64,000 nucleotides of DNA from Heterostelium album PN500 (Eukaryota > Evosea > Eumycetozoa > Acytosteliales > Acytosteliaceae). A program made the position numbers and the translations under genes. Under the pieces are notes generated by a model. That model saw nothing but the letters and a program-made list of their open reading frames with translations. It made no database searches and was not told the origin of the DNA. Location of the stretch: the NCBI RefSeq assembly GCF_000004825.1, contig NW_008805074.1, positions 806,001 through 870,000 on the forward strand, written 5' to 3'. This document shows, in pieces, positions 23,301-35,991 of the stretch; the first letter of the stretch is position 1, and every line of letters begins with the position of its first letter.

Positions 23301-26300
23301 TCATTGACAATCGATTCTTTTCGGCATCCAACAGCGTAATGGATTGTCCGTCAATATCTTTCTTTGTGGAGAGATTGATCTGGAAGAGATTCGACCATTC
23401 GTGATGTTCGATCTTGACACGCATCATTATGATTGCCTCTGTGTTGATAGAGTGGACGTTGGTAGATGCGCCACTGGCAATATTGATTTCGTCGACAATG
23501 TTGGAGGAGCGCTGATACTGTAGACGACACGATATCGGTGTTGCCAATGCATTTTCAATGACAAGTGGTGTTGTAATCTTAATGATATGATTGTTATCCT
23601 GGAGAATATCATCGAGATCGTCACGTTCTGCACCGGTATCATCTTCAGCAGCAGCCGCAGCAGCTTGTTGATTTGCAAAGAGATGTGTGTCTATTTGCAC
23701 CAAGAAGTAGTGTCTAGGTGGGAACTGTATAATCTTTATACTCGGACCTTTGTTGAATTCGATTTCTTCACTGGTTTGACGAAGTTCCGTGTCACAGAAT
23801 TCAAACTTTGGCAGTAGAGGTAGCTGTCCGTTGACTATCGCCAATGAGCTCGATTGTCTCGCGCCAATTGTCCTTATGTTTTCGCGAGTCGGCCACATAT
23901 ACTTCATTGGCTTGTAGGTATCATTCACCAACAAGTAATTCGATCTGATAATCAAAGTTCTGAATCTTGGACCGAGAATGATTTCATAAGCAATCTGTTG
24001 ATGTTGTTCCAAATGTGTTTCATATTCTTGTTGGTTGTTGTTGTTGTCGTTATTATCGTTGTTGTTAGTGTCAGAAGATGATGATAATGCAGTAGTATCA
24101 TTGGAGGATACCAAATCGAAAAAGTGAATTCCACTTCTATCCACTGGAAGATGACTGATTTGTCGCCAGCCAGGTAGTTTCAAGTTGAGACTGTAGGTGG
24201 AGATCGATGTTGCATCTCTGAATTTCTTTGGTGGTTCCTCAAGAGTAAATGCCACTTCATCGCCAGTCTCAACACACTTTGTTGACTGAGGAAGTAGTTG
24301 TTTCAACTCCTTCGATCGAATCGACCAATTCAGTGGCAATCCAGTGTCATTTCGAAGAACAAACAAGTTACCGGTGGTTTTGAATGGTTTGTTGGTGGGA
24401 ATTCTCGAGAGTGAAGATCCGCTTGCCAATCCTTTGAATGTTGTCCAAGATGTATATAATACATCAAAGAGTGCAGTTGAGAGATTAAGGTTAAGTTGAC
24501 GACTGGTGGTGAGAATTACTTTGTTCATGGTAACGTTGTTCTCCTGAGAATTCAGTAGACTCAGTTTGAATCCCCAATTCTCAATCAGCGGTTCCCACTG
24601 AGAGTATTGATTGTTAAAGTAGTTGGCCGCCACAAACATTGCAATAAACATCTTGTTATCGATCAACTCTAGCGAAATGTTTGTGAGCTTGACATCGATC
24701 ACACCATTATAACCTTTTCCGTCATCGATTACTGTGATCGATGCACTCGGTAGCTGAAGATTGATATGTGGTTTTGCTTTGCCGACAGAAGATGATTTAC
24801 TACCACTTCCACTCTTTCTCAGATTAGGCTGTTGTTGATGATGTTGATCTCTCGATGATAGTTTGTTTGGCAGAATGGATATTAACGATTGTGCAAGTGT
24901 CAAGATATTATCGTAGCATGCCATACAGAGATGAAGATCCTGGAATGAGAATGTAACGTGTATGGGATTGCCCGATACAATGATATCGAATGGCAGTGAA
25001 GGATTGTCGTTTCCTTCGATCTGTCCAATGGTGGCGGTGACAGAGAGCGGATCGATAATCGATATCGTCGTACTATCTACTTGATCCAACCTGCATTTAA
25101 ACAGCTCGAATTTATCAAAGCAGAAGTTCATATCAGTATAGGTGAGTTTCGATTTCATTATTGAAACTTTTCCAAGTACCGATCCCTTGACAATCAGCGC
25201 GCGACTATCGGATCTCGTAGGATTCTCGATGAGACATACTTCAACCTTGGTAGCTTCAATGTGGACAATGAGTTGAGGTTCTTTGATATCGTCGTTATTC
25301 GATTCTTCAAGCATGGTTTTCACAGGCGAAGAGTGTTCCTGGTCGAATTGCTCGATTAGGTGCTTGTCCACTGGGAGCAACAGAGGCGAGAGCACTGGCG
25401 ATTCAACCTCAGACAGCGAAGAGAGTGCAATGATACCTGGCATAATAAAGTCGATAATGGCAATGATTGATTCCGGTACGATGTTGGCGCGTAGATGGTC
25501 GAGTGTGATTTTCATCTCTTGGCAGCCATTGCGTTGCTCACAGAGATAGATAGTCAGCTCCTTCTGTTTATGTTCCTTAGAGTGATACAGCAGCTTCTTA
25601 AAATGATTGTCCGATGTTTTACGGGTGTCGATCAACTCGATGGAGCTCATCGACAACGTCGTATACTCGTTGTAATGAAGGTAGTCAATCATTGAGAAAT
25701 CCAACTGGTCTATCTCAAAACAGACAACGGATTCACGATTCTTTCTAAAGATTTCCAGTGAGATGTGTGGCAGCCGGAATGAGATTTGGTCTTTGATGTC
25801 GGAGCTGGCGGGCTGAGTGTCCAGGTTGTACTTCTCAAGTCGTTGGTAGGTGCGAATCTTTTTCTTTTTCTTCTTTAGATTCGGCTCGACCAGCGACTTT
25901 ATGATGGAGATCAACAGGCTGTATTGTTGGTCGGTTATCTTGATAGCGATTGGCGAGATCTCACCGAGTACCTTTTGTTTCGGTGAATGGATGCCAGGTG
26001 TCTCTACAAATGTTTCAATACAAATGTAGAGGTTGACCTGGTTCGACAGTTTCTCAATCGACTGATCCACCACTTTGCCAGCGTGATACTTGCACGATTG
26101 GAAATTTATGGACGATGCATAGATGTAGATTTCCTCGGATTGTATCGATGGATCCTCCAGGCAATTGGAGTAGCTGTTGAACAGTGAGATATGTCCGAGG
26201 TCGGCAATGATGACGTAGGGCGACACCAAGTTCTTTGGGAAGATGATTCGCGGTGTGTTGACGTCGATCTCAAACATGACACGCGATCTCTGGTGACTAT

Positions 26301-29300
26301 CGTGTATTCTCCCAACAGCGCCTTTCGCACTTTCGGATATCGACATCTTGTTGTTCATCACCTGTTCAAAGTCATCAAAGTAATCGACGAGCTTATCGAC
26401 GAGCGAGCGTATTACCACCAGTTTGACAGAGCTCATTCGCACACTGATCGTTGTGTCCAGGCTGCTGTCAGAGTAGCTGTGCACGTAGATCTCAACGATA
26501 TGCTCACCGTCGGTTCCAAACAACGGTCCCAAGTCACTGGAAGCATCTCTACTGATGTCTGTCACCAACAGATTGCCCAGTTTAAATCGCATCAAACTTG
26601 ATTCCAAATCGATATCGAAATTCAATTGCATCGATTTGATTTCAAACGCAAAGAATGCTTCGTTATCGTCATTCAAATGTAAGTTTAGTGATTTCATTTT
26701 GATGGAAATGACAATCTTTGGATTATTCTTATCGGCTTTGAATGTTTCTTTTCCACCTCCTGTATTCGATTGACTTTATAAACAGGTTTAGTTATTAGTT
26801 TGTTCAAGTACTTGGTTAACTTTAACTTACTTTGATTTTGAAATACTATTGTTGTTCATATTCCTACTCTTGGATTGAAGTAAATTCAATATTTTGATGG
26901 CAATCTTTTTGTTGAAATTAAAGAGAAGTGTGTTAAAGTTGATGTCAATCTGCTGTGAGATTCCGTTGTACTGAGGTGAGTTCTTTTGGATGGCAGAGAT
27001 TGACATGGAAATCAGATTCTCTTCGGAGCTCGGATGTGGAAGTGGCGATGAGTTGGCTATGTACTTGAAGGATGGATCTGTGAATTCCTGATAGAGATCT
27101 TCAATATACAGATGTTTGAGTGATAGCACTATCGATAAATCATAGGTTCTCTGATGTATCAAAGCACCGATATCAGAGAGAAACAATTTGACAAACGGTT
27201 TGTCATTCTCCACAATATTGAGAGTCACCGTTGGAATGGAGAATGATACTTCAAAGATTGTATTGTAGACCATCAGAATAGGTAGTTGGTCTTGAGGATT
27301 CAACTCCAACTGTTCAATCGTATTGATTAAATCAAATTGAGTTTCCTCTTCACTCCTGAATGCTGTTTCGGGTTTTGTTGTTGTTGATTGTTGTTTTTCC
27401 CCATTATTATCATTGTTATTATTATTGTTAATATCATTATTAGCATTATCATTGTTATCAGTTTCAGTTGTTTGATCATTCATACCAACTGTTGGCGTGG
27501 ATGTAGTTGGTTGGAGAGGAGTTGGAAGTGGTGGCATATCATTGGGAGCAATTGAATCGAATATACGAATTAACATTTCAATTGTCTCTTGTGACAGCTG
27601 AATATCCAGTGATGGCAAGTCACCAAATAATCTAGTAATTAGATATGTTTGTTGGTTAGTTAGTTTGATTATTATTCGATTTGAATATTCCAAGTTTACT
27701 TACTTTAATTTAGTTAATAAAGTTTGTGATTGAATTATACATTTATATATTGAAAAATTGATATCGAATCTATTTACAAGTGGTAGTGATTGTTTCTATA
27801 ATATTTTAACAAATAACAAACATTTAGTAAAGATTGTTTAAATATAGATATTTATAAACGAAAAGTACATACATTTGATATGATAAAGAATTGGATATTC
27901 TTTAATTGAAGTTCGTAGAGGTCATAGAGATACTTTGGTACACTATCATCTATTTCAGCACTACCACCAGCACTGCCACTAATTTCCCTTAAAAGATTTG
28001 AAGGATCCTTCACTTCATCTAAAATACCATTCTTGTGTCCATTATTATGACTGTTGTTACTTTCTAGTTTTGGACTGGAGTTGGCACTGCTATTATTGCT
28101 ACTCTTACCACTTTTACTATTATTATCAGCGTTAGTGTTAGTGTTGCCAATATTAATACTAATGTTGTTATTTTCATTATCAGCAATTCCATTACTACTA
28201 TTCTCACTACCAACACCATTATTGGTTTCTTTGTTGCTATTATCACTCTCTTTGATATTATTATCATTGTCATTATTGTTATTGCTCTCTTTATCACTGT
28301 TTTCTTCTCCCTCTTCTTGTTGTTGTTGTTTCTTTCTATTTAATATCTCTTGAATATCTTCTACTTCATGTTGATCGACATGATTATTATAATCTAGATC
28401 GTCATCGTCAATGTAGTAGTCTTCGATGTTCGAAGATTTGTTTGAACTGTTCAGTGAGAAAGAACCCAAGTCCAACACTAGTATCGGTGCGTCTGGATCT
28501 GAGAAGCTCTCGGGTACCAGAATATGTGGAGCATTGATATTGATATCCAGATCGACAGTCTTGTGATTCTGTAATTCATACTGAATCCTAAGTGTAGTCC
28601 TATCCTTGAATATCTTTATCTGATTCCTCGCTGCCTCCTCAATGTCCTTCAAAGTATTTGATGGTGCATTTCCAAAGAATTCCACTATTTATAATTTGAA
28701 CAATTAATTAATAACAACAAATAATAGCTATTAATAATAATAGTTATAAACTACTTACGAACAGAATCCAAAATAGATTTACTATATACAACTTCCAATG
28801 GAAGTGTTTCGATGAATATGAAATAGTTGGCGTCGGAGTTGAGTGGATTCTCTTGTATCCACATTTCAAAGAGTGGTTGTGTTTCGTTGGTGTCGTGATA
28901 GTCACTCAGCTCCGAACCGGTATCATCGGTTGCCTCTATTATAGAGGAATCATCATTGTTATAGCTACTAGTACTATTGTTATTAAATATACTATTACTA
29001 CTTGTTGAATTTGTAAAGTTTATATTATTATTATTATTACTATTATTGTTATTATTCTGATTATGATTATAGTTTACTAATGATGATTTTAATGGACCCA
29101 TTAAAATAGGATAAACTGTATTCTCAGTGAATCTATCTTCAACATGAATGGTCTCTAAAATAGTTTGAAAGTATAATGATTCAACAAATTTATCCAGTTT
29201 GATTGTCACATTGGATAAAACAATGACAACATCATCTCTCTTTCCACTCTTATTACTGTTATTGTTTCGTGCTAATCTAAGTGCAATAGATCCTTTTGTC

Positions 29301-31575
29301 ATTGTAAAATTCATTCTTGTTTTAACATACTAAAGAAGAGATTCAATTTATATATTAGTTATTGATAATGAATATCAATATTTATCAATGAACTTACATC
29401 TTTTGGATAAACAATATTCTTTGTTACTTGATGTTCATCATAATCAATAGTTGAATATAGTTCACGCTTCTGTTCATCTGTAAACTCTAGATTCTCAAGT
29501 ATCTTGTCTTGGTCATCGACATTGGATTTCGAATTGTTTCCCCAACCAAGCCAACCGAACCAACCGCCACCACCGCTTGCGGTACTACTAGGACTTTTAA
29601 TAGTAGAAGATGATGTAGTGGTAGTATTGTTAGAAGGAGTAGATGATATAGATGAATTTACATTTGATGTTGTGGTTGATGATGATGTTGTAGATGTTAC
29701 AGAAGAAGATGAAGACGATGAAGAGTTTGGTGATGTAGATGGTGAGTTTGGTGTAATTGTTCCAGCCGGTGATGATGATGATGATGATGATGTTCCAGTT
29801 GTATTATTATTACTACTACTAATAGTACTATTAGTATTGTTGTTGTTTGCAATACCACTACTTCCACCCAACGTAGAAGATGTAACCAAAGCTGATTTCT
29901 CCTTACTAAAAGAATCCTCTCCTTTCATCTCTGCATCTGCCAACGATCTAAAATACACCAAATCCTCAAATCTATATTCTTTCTCCAGTTGTTCCAATCT
30001 TAATTTATTTACTTCTGACAACTAAATAGATTAGATTAGATTAATACCATAAGTATGTATACTCTAATAGTTTGTTGTTGTTGTTGTTGTTGTTATTGAT
30101 ACATACAATCTTCTTTCTCTTCTTTTGTTTATAAAGTAAAATGTATTCTAAACGATCTTTTCTTCGTTTCTCTATGAAACCGGGTGTCCACTTTGATAAT
30201 CGATCTTTGATATCGCTCAGCACACAGTAGATAGCAAACTTCCAACGATCCTTATTGTTGCGCAGGCCATGCTTTGGCTTGTACTTTCTGTACTTCTCAC
30301 CCTTCTTCAATATGGAGAACCACTCTACCAACGCCATGATTCCAACGTACTGATGTGACTCCAACTCCAAATTGATCTCATTGAATTCGAAATTAAAAGT
30401 GAAAGCTGGAATCAGTTTATTTGGTAAAACTGAATTATTTATCAATAACTATAGAATGTTTATATATATATAAGTGTTAGTTAGTTAGTTAAACAACAAG
30501 TTGTTATAAAATAAACATCAATCTAATAATAACTAATAACATACTTTTAAAGAACCACAAACAGGATGTAAAAGATAGTTGTGTAGTGGTTTCGAATCGG
30601 ATTTCGAATGAATAAGACTTGACATCTTTGATACTAATTCATTGATGTGTCCGCATTGTAAGAGTGGCGACTCCATATTGGTATCCCAATAGACTGATAG
30701 ATTGGAAAGTGTTATTAACTAGTTTAACGATAAATTGAAAAGTATTAATATTGATAATAACTCGAGTTTGATTCTAATTAAAACACATACTTTATGTACA
30801 AGTGTATGTGGAGTATGTAGAAAAGTAGGTTGCCAATCTTCGTTGGTCGATTGCGCTTTGAGATGTTCCAGTGTCAAACCGAAACAATAGGGTGGTTTCG
30901 AAGGATTGGTTATCGTATCTTCGAATCTGATATGTACATTATAAATGGAAATCTGAATGTTATCTACAATCTTATTTCTCAATGATTCCGTAAATGATGA
31001 TCTTTGTGGTTGTTCAATAACATCACTATCATTATTATTATTATTATTACTATTCGAAGTAGAAGTAGATTTATTATTGTTATTGCCGCTTGTTGAACTA
31101 TTTAAATTATTTAATAACTGTTTCTTTTCATCTTTTAACGATTCATAGACTATTAGTTTATCCAACTTTTTAGTCTGTTTGACCTGTTCGTCTTCTTCAT
31201 CCCATTCGTCCTGTGACTTTGGTGTGGCTACAATGTAGAGTTTATCGATGATGATGATGACAGGCTCTGTCTTTAGATTGTTCCACGGTATCTTTATCGA
31301 TAGTTTACCAAGAAATCCTTCTTTAACGGTGAACGGTAGATTATTGAAATTCTCCAACGCTCTCTTTTTCAACTCTAAATTCTCTAATGTGACATCACCT
31401 TTTTTGTTTGTTTTTTTTGTAATATTTAAATATTAATATATATATATAGATATGTATTCAAAAATAAACATTACATACCACTCCAAATACCAATCTTTAA
31501 ATTCTCGGTATTCAATGTCTTTATATACTTCCCAAGATAACGAGTAAGTAGATCTGCTACGAATCCTTCAAACAT
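20359..31575 (-). CDS. vps13: VPS13-family bridge-like lipid transfer protein
   Basis: VPS13 proteins form long grooves that move phospholipids in bulk at membrane contact sites. Twelve exons (31479-31575, 30791-31398, 30545-30718, 30107-30448, 29398-30021, 28759-29329, 27873-28684, 27704-27795, 26831-27631, 22273-26773, 21597-22198, 20359-21529) sum to 3464 codons. The N-terminus MFEGFVADLLTRYLGKYI, GIWSGDVTLENLELKK and WNNLKTEPVIIII form the chorein domain. A Trp-rich GGWFGWLGWG motif lies near residue 555. The VAB adaptor-binding region starts near residue 2170 (NDTGLPLNWSIRSKE, then LPGWRQISHLPVDRSG) and ends before exon 11. The last two exons carry the ATG2-C/APT1-like amphipathic helices (GSVGSALANID, GLLSLGWGLGNGLTGII) and a PH-like end. 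Asn/Ser-rich insertions sit at residues about 640-690 and 880-980. Dictyostelids have several VPS13 paralogues plus tipC, and I cannot say which this is. Confidence 0.93.
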
Positions 31576-32167
31576 CTCTGTCTCTCTATCTTTCTTGTTT
31601 GCTTTATTTAAAAAAATAAAATAAAAAAAAAGATGATAGATCTATATATATATTATAACTTAGGATGTGAATGAATATATATTTATCTAAATTAACATAT
31701 AATTATCTTTTCTTATATTAAAAATGAAAATGAAAATTAAATTAAATTAAATTAAATTTATGATGTTCATCATCATTATGAAAACTGTCTGAACACCCAA
31801 TAATAATATTTGCAACATTTTTTTTTTTTTTTAATTTTTTTAAATCCTAACTCGACAAAACAAAGAAATCAAAAATAAAAAGAATCAGAAAGTTCTTTTA
31901 ACAAAAGTTGATTTATTTGGATTTTTTTAAAATAAAAAACTTTTCAGAAAACAACAAACGTATTTTAATAAAATATATATATATACAAATAGTTACTAGA
32001 GAGTTCTTTAATATATTTATCTCTTTGAAAAATGTGCACAAATATTTTCAAGTGAGTCATTAAAAATTAAAAGTAGTTATTTTATTTGTATGGGAATTAA
32101 TTAATTTTGACTAGTGATCATGATCAACCTTTTTTTTTGTTTTTTCCGAAAAAAGTGTAACATTTTT
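31576..32167. other. Intergenic region upstream of VPS13
   Basis: About 590 bp of very AT-rich DNA holding the VPS13 promoter and the 3' end of the small orphan gene; repeated ATTAA units at 31738-31758. No gene seen. Confidence 0.55.
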
Positions 32168-32461
32168 TTAGTTGTAGATAATCTTGTGATAGATGATAAG
32201 AACATATTGATTGTTTTGGGCATTGTGTTGGAGGTTTGCATCAATGTGGTATTGGAACTTTCCTTCTACTTCCAAGCTTTGCAATGGGATTCTGACATTG
32301 ATAACATTCTTGTTACCATTGAAAACGGCACCGACATCAAAGGTATAGACATCAATTCCTGGGAATGTCTTCAAATTGTGTACTGTTGCATTTCCACTGA
32401 TAGCATAGTTTTGATAGCCAGTACTTGGGTATGGGTTCAAATGGATATTCAAATGAGGCAT
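32168..32461 (-). CDS. 97-residue orphan protein
   Basis: An intact single-exon frame from ATG 32461 (an upstream in-frame TTG is not used) gives MPHLNIHLNPYPSTGYQNYA... with alternating hydrophobic residues (GIDVYTFDVGAVFNG, NVINVRIPLQSLEVEG, YVLIIYHKI), suggesting a small all-beta fold. There is no signal peptide or Cys. Codon use is like the neighbouring real genes, and the opposite strand in this interval is a low-quality shadow. I recognise no family and assign no function. The flanks are AT-rich on both sides, as expected of a gene island. Confidence 0.6.
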   Translation of the reverse strand: MPHLNIHLNPYPSTGYQNYAISGNATVHNLKTFPGIDVYTFDVGAVFNGNKNVINVRIPLQSLEVEGKFQYHIDANLQHNAQNNQYVLIIYHKIIYN

Positions 32462-33578
32462 TATTTTTATTATTTTCTTTTCTAAAGTGTATACTTTTGT
32501 TTTTCTTTGATATTCACAATTTATCAACTATTTATAGTGTTTATTTTAAACTTCCTTCCATCGATTCTTTTAGTGAATTTACTTTGATGATTAATATATA
32601 TGAAATTGTAATCTTCTAAAGAACTCTTCATTCGTGTACTTAGAAGGTTCAATTTATTAATTGTATTTTTTTTAATAAAAAAATGATACTATGACACTCA
32701 ATCTAATATTAGATTATTAATAAATAGAATCTATCCAATTTGTAAACTAATCATTATTTTAATGGATTTATTGTATTATATATTTATTTAGGAAATATTA
32801 CTAACAAAACTATTATATATCTATTAATATCTACAACTTTGGTGGAAAAAAAATGTGTATTCACCTATTTTTTTATTTTTTTCTGAATTATATTAATTTC
32901 ATTTATTCCAAGAATATATATATATATTATTAGTAGATTTAGAATTAATGTTCTCATTAAAAATTTTGAATTTCTGATACAACAAATGAATTTACCAATT
33001 AAAACAAGTGAAAATTTTTTATTCAATAGGAAAAGAAAAGATGGTGATCTGTTCATTATTGGGTTTGTTTCTAAATTGAAAGTAATTAGGTTTGAAATCC
33101 TTAATATTTATATTTTGTTTTCAAAGAAATTACTATATAAGCGATTGTTTAATGCCTGAAAAGAGGATCAAAATTAAAAATATACTTTGAAACTTTAAAT
33201 AAAAGAAAAAATAAAACTAAAATGTCACAGAGCACTGAGGGGGATTTAAATTGACTATTTAATAAATCTCTATAGAAAATAATAGTTATTTAAGATATTA
33301 AATCACTAATTTTGAAATTTGTCTACAATCCAGATTAAAAATCAAATCATAAAAAAAAAATATAAAGTTTTTATTTATTTTCCTATATGGATCATATAAA
33401 AAGTCTTTAAAGAATGAAAACAGAGAATTCTATATTAATTTTCAAACTTACCTTTTTGATTTTAAGTTAAATTAAGTATAAAATTAAAAAATTAGTTTAA
33501 ATTATGTTTTTTTAAATTCAATAATTCTAAATCTTATCAACTCAAAATTTAATTAATAAAATACTTAGAACACAAACA
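32462..33578. other. Intergenic region
   Basis: 1.1 kb of about 80% AT DNA with many poly-A/T runs. I see no open frame with coding character and no tRNA-like fold. Confidence 0.6.
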
Positions 33579-33930
33579 ATGGTTTTCCAAAAAATTGAAA
33601 AATTAGGACTAAAAGATGAAGAAAATCCTGAAAAATTTAATATGATCATTCATAACCTCTCAATTGTTTTAAGGAATGTATGACCCTTTGCTGATCGCAA
33701 AGATATTACATTAGGAAATCAATTCTATTTATATCTTCAAATTTTTGATGAGAATTGCTTTAGATTTCAGTCGGAATTTAGAATAGAGTTGGAAGTCAAC
33801 ATCCATTGATCTATCTATTCAAAGATTCCTCTTTAGATCATTTGGATAATTTATTACCTTTTAAAAAATATGGCAAGAAAATGTTTTTAGATTCAATTAT
33901 AATTACAACAAGTAAAATAAATATTATTTC
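33579..33930 (+). pseudogene. Decayed protein-coding relic of unknown family
   Basis: Sequence with coding character starts at ATG 33579 (MVFQKIEKLGLKDEE...) but is interrupted at least twice before 33900. Later pieces, such as NQFYLYLQIFDENCFRF and LFKDSSLDHLDNLLPFKKYG, still look like protein. No splice model that I tried restores one frame. The most economical reading is a broken host gene copy; an unusual multi-intron gene is possible. The 3' end runs tail-to-tail into the Rab-like gene. Confidence 0.4.
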
Positions 33931-33933
33931 TTT

Positions 33934-34605
33934 TCAAAAAAAACAACAACAACAACGACCTTTTTTATTATCTTTTGCAGATGGAATCGAACGTAGTCTT
34001 GGTGATTGTGGTAATTCCTCTAGTTGATGGTGTCTATTTTGATATTCGACTATCGCTGGCAGTAGATAGGAATCGAATGGACCAGTTACGGTCTCTCTAA
34101 ACATTGCGCTCATTTCGAAATACTCGATGGAAAGCTTACTCTTGGATTGGCACCATTGCTCTACAGCTTCTCTGGTGACAACACGTTTGTCAACCAAGTC
34201 ACATTTGTTTCCGATTAACATCATCGGTAGCCTGACGAATCTCGAGTCACCAAGGTCGTTTTTGATGTATTGTGTGCACACCGACAGCTTGAATTCCTCT
34301 AGCCAGCCATCAAGGTTTTCAAACGATTTCAGATCGGTCAGATCGAACACCAGCACCAGAGCATCGGCGCCCTTATAGAGGTTGGTGAACGTAATCTGTC
34401 GGAACGTCTGTCTACCAGCGATATCCCAGAGTTGTGCAGTCAACTTCAAACCACTTACACTCTTCACGCTCGATAAGAACTCTGCACCAACCGTTTGCTT
34501 ATACATTTTACTCAACGTTTGATTTTTAACATAGAGATTTAACAATGATGTCTTTCCAACCTTTTCCTCACCCATTACAATTATCTTACATATAGATCTT
34601 TCCAT
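33934..34605 (-). CDS. Rab-like small GTPase with altered catalytic residues
   Basis: A single exon encodes 223 residues with Rab/Ras order: P-loop GEEKVGKTS (12-20), switch I YKQTVGAEF, switch II WDIAGRQTFRQ (60-70), NKCD base-specificity motif, and a shortened SAM motif in place of SAK. The C-terminus KKGRCCCCFF offers four adjacent Cys for geranylgeranylation, so membrane anchoring is likely. It is most like Rab7-type proteins in the region LLNLYVKNQ...YKQTVGAEFL. The residue equal to Ras Gln61 is Arg65, the following Glu is Gln, and the residue equal to Ras Gly12 is Glu14. Both changes are expected to impair GTP hydrolysis (established for Ras/Rab), so the protein may be constitutively GTP-bound or regulated by binding alone. 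Confidence 0.85.
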   Translation of the reverse strand: MERSICKIIVMGEEKVGKTSLLNLYVKNQTLSKMYKQTVGAEFLSSVKSVSGLKLTAQLWDIAGRQTFRQITFTNLYKGADALVLVFDLTDLKSFENLDGWLEEFKLSVCTQYIKNDLGDSRFVRLPMMLIGNKCDLVDKRVVTREAVEQWCQSKSKLSIEYFEMSAMFRETVTGPFDSYLLPAIVEYQNRHHQLEELPQSPRLRSIPSAKDNKKGRCCCCFF

Positions 34606-34956
34606 TTTTATATTATATATCTTAAATTATAATATAATATAATATATAAATATTATTTAAACTAATTAATAATGTAGAAATTTTTATCTTCTCATTCATT
34701 TGTTAAATATATTATATTATATTATAATTGATTATAAAGCTTAATATTATCATAAGATAGTTGTTTTTGTAAAAAAAAAAAATAGAAATGAATGAGAAGA
34801 TAAAAATTTTACATGAGAAAATGATTCTCTCTCCAAAGATTTAAAAGATATGTTCTCATTTGTTACTTAGAAACAAAGTTTGTTATCTTATTGTTTTTTT
34901 TTTTTTTTGAATTTCTATTTTATTATTTGTATATTTTCTTATCTATATTTAAATGT
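34606..34956. other. Intergenic region
   Basis: 350 bp of AT-rich DNA between two minus-strand genes (Rab-like promoter and tmco1 3' flank). TATAATATAATATAAT-type repeats flank 34630-34730. No gene seen. Confidence 0.6.
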
Positions 34957-35752
34957 TTATTGTTGCATTGCGAATGGGTTAGATTGCTTTGAAGCAGCTT
35001 GTTTGGTTCCCATTATTGTTTGAATGTTGGTTCTAATAAACATTGAGCAGAGTACATAGAGGAATGTCATTGAGCAATCGGTATAATCTTTACCTGGAAT
35101 GTTTCTGTGACTAAGATTTTGAATGAATCCAATCGGTTCGAATGGTAATTTACATACGATTTTACCATCAAATCTATAATTAAGAGGAGCAGGTAGATAT
35201 AAAATAAGTTTAATTGATTATTGAAAAAAAGATTATTAACTTTAAATACATACACAGTATTTAAATATGTGAATAAAGCAATCATTGAGACTGCAACGGC
35301 AAACATTGATTTCATCTTTGAGAATGATAGATCTTTGTTGGTTAATTTTAATGATTCTTCGATTCTTTCTAATTTTTTATCCTTTGCTTTGTTCTTTAGC
35401 TGAATAGTTGAAGTAGTTGACTCTGTTTCTTTAATCTTATCGACTTGTGCTTGTAATTTATCAGCACTTGCTTTCATTCTTTGATATGATTCTGTTCTAT
35501 ATACTAAAAGCCATGATAAACCTATTTTTCATTTAAATATATATATATAAACATAATTAATAATATTAATAAAACCATATATAACTTTAAATAGTATAGT
35601 TTGAAAAAATAAGCATAACACAATGATAATAACAGACTTTGGTTGATGAGTCATGACACCATCAACCAATGTATATATCTAACTAATTTACCTTCTGATA
35701 ACAATGCACTTGTAATTGAAATTGTAATAATAAATAGAATATCTATAACCAT
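34957..35752 (-). CDS. tmco1: TMCO1, ER calcium-load-activated channel / translocon factor
   Basis: TMCO1 is an Oxa1-superfamily ER membrane protein involved in Ca2+ leak and in the multipass translocon. Exons 35692-35752, 35254-35521 and 34957-35173 give 181 residues. The N-terminal helix (MVIDILFIITISITSALLSEG) is followed by LSWLLVYRTESYQRMKA, a coiled coil, the diagnostic NKDLSFSKMKSMFAVAVSMIAL helix, and FDGKIVCKLPFEPIGFIQNLSHRNIPG. The last part, DYTDCSMTFLYVLCSMFIRTNIQ, carries the third membrane segment. Length and order match animal TMCO1 closely. Donors are GTAAAT and GTATGT. Confidence 0.96.
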
Positions 35753-35991
35753 TTTTATTATATAATTGTGTAATATATATATGTATATCTTATAAACTAA
35801 GAAATGAAAATGAATTTGAAGCTGAGATGTGATGTAATTAGTTTTTGTCGGGTTGCACAAAATGCAAACTTTTTTTTATTGCAAAATGAGTTTTAATTTA
35901 TTTTATACAATTTGTTTGTTTATTTGTTATTTTTGTAATGTTTGTCATTGTTATTGTAATGATATGATATAGTAGATTTATGATATTTTTA

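Noticed and set aside
21593-31372. Separate genes for each long minus-strand frame
   Set aside because: All join in phase with good splice sites into one VPS13 protein of 3464 residues, so they are exons.
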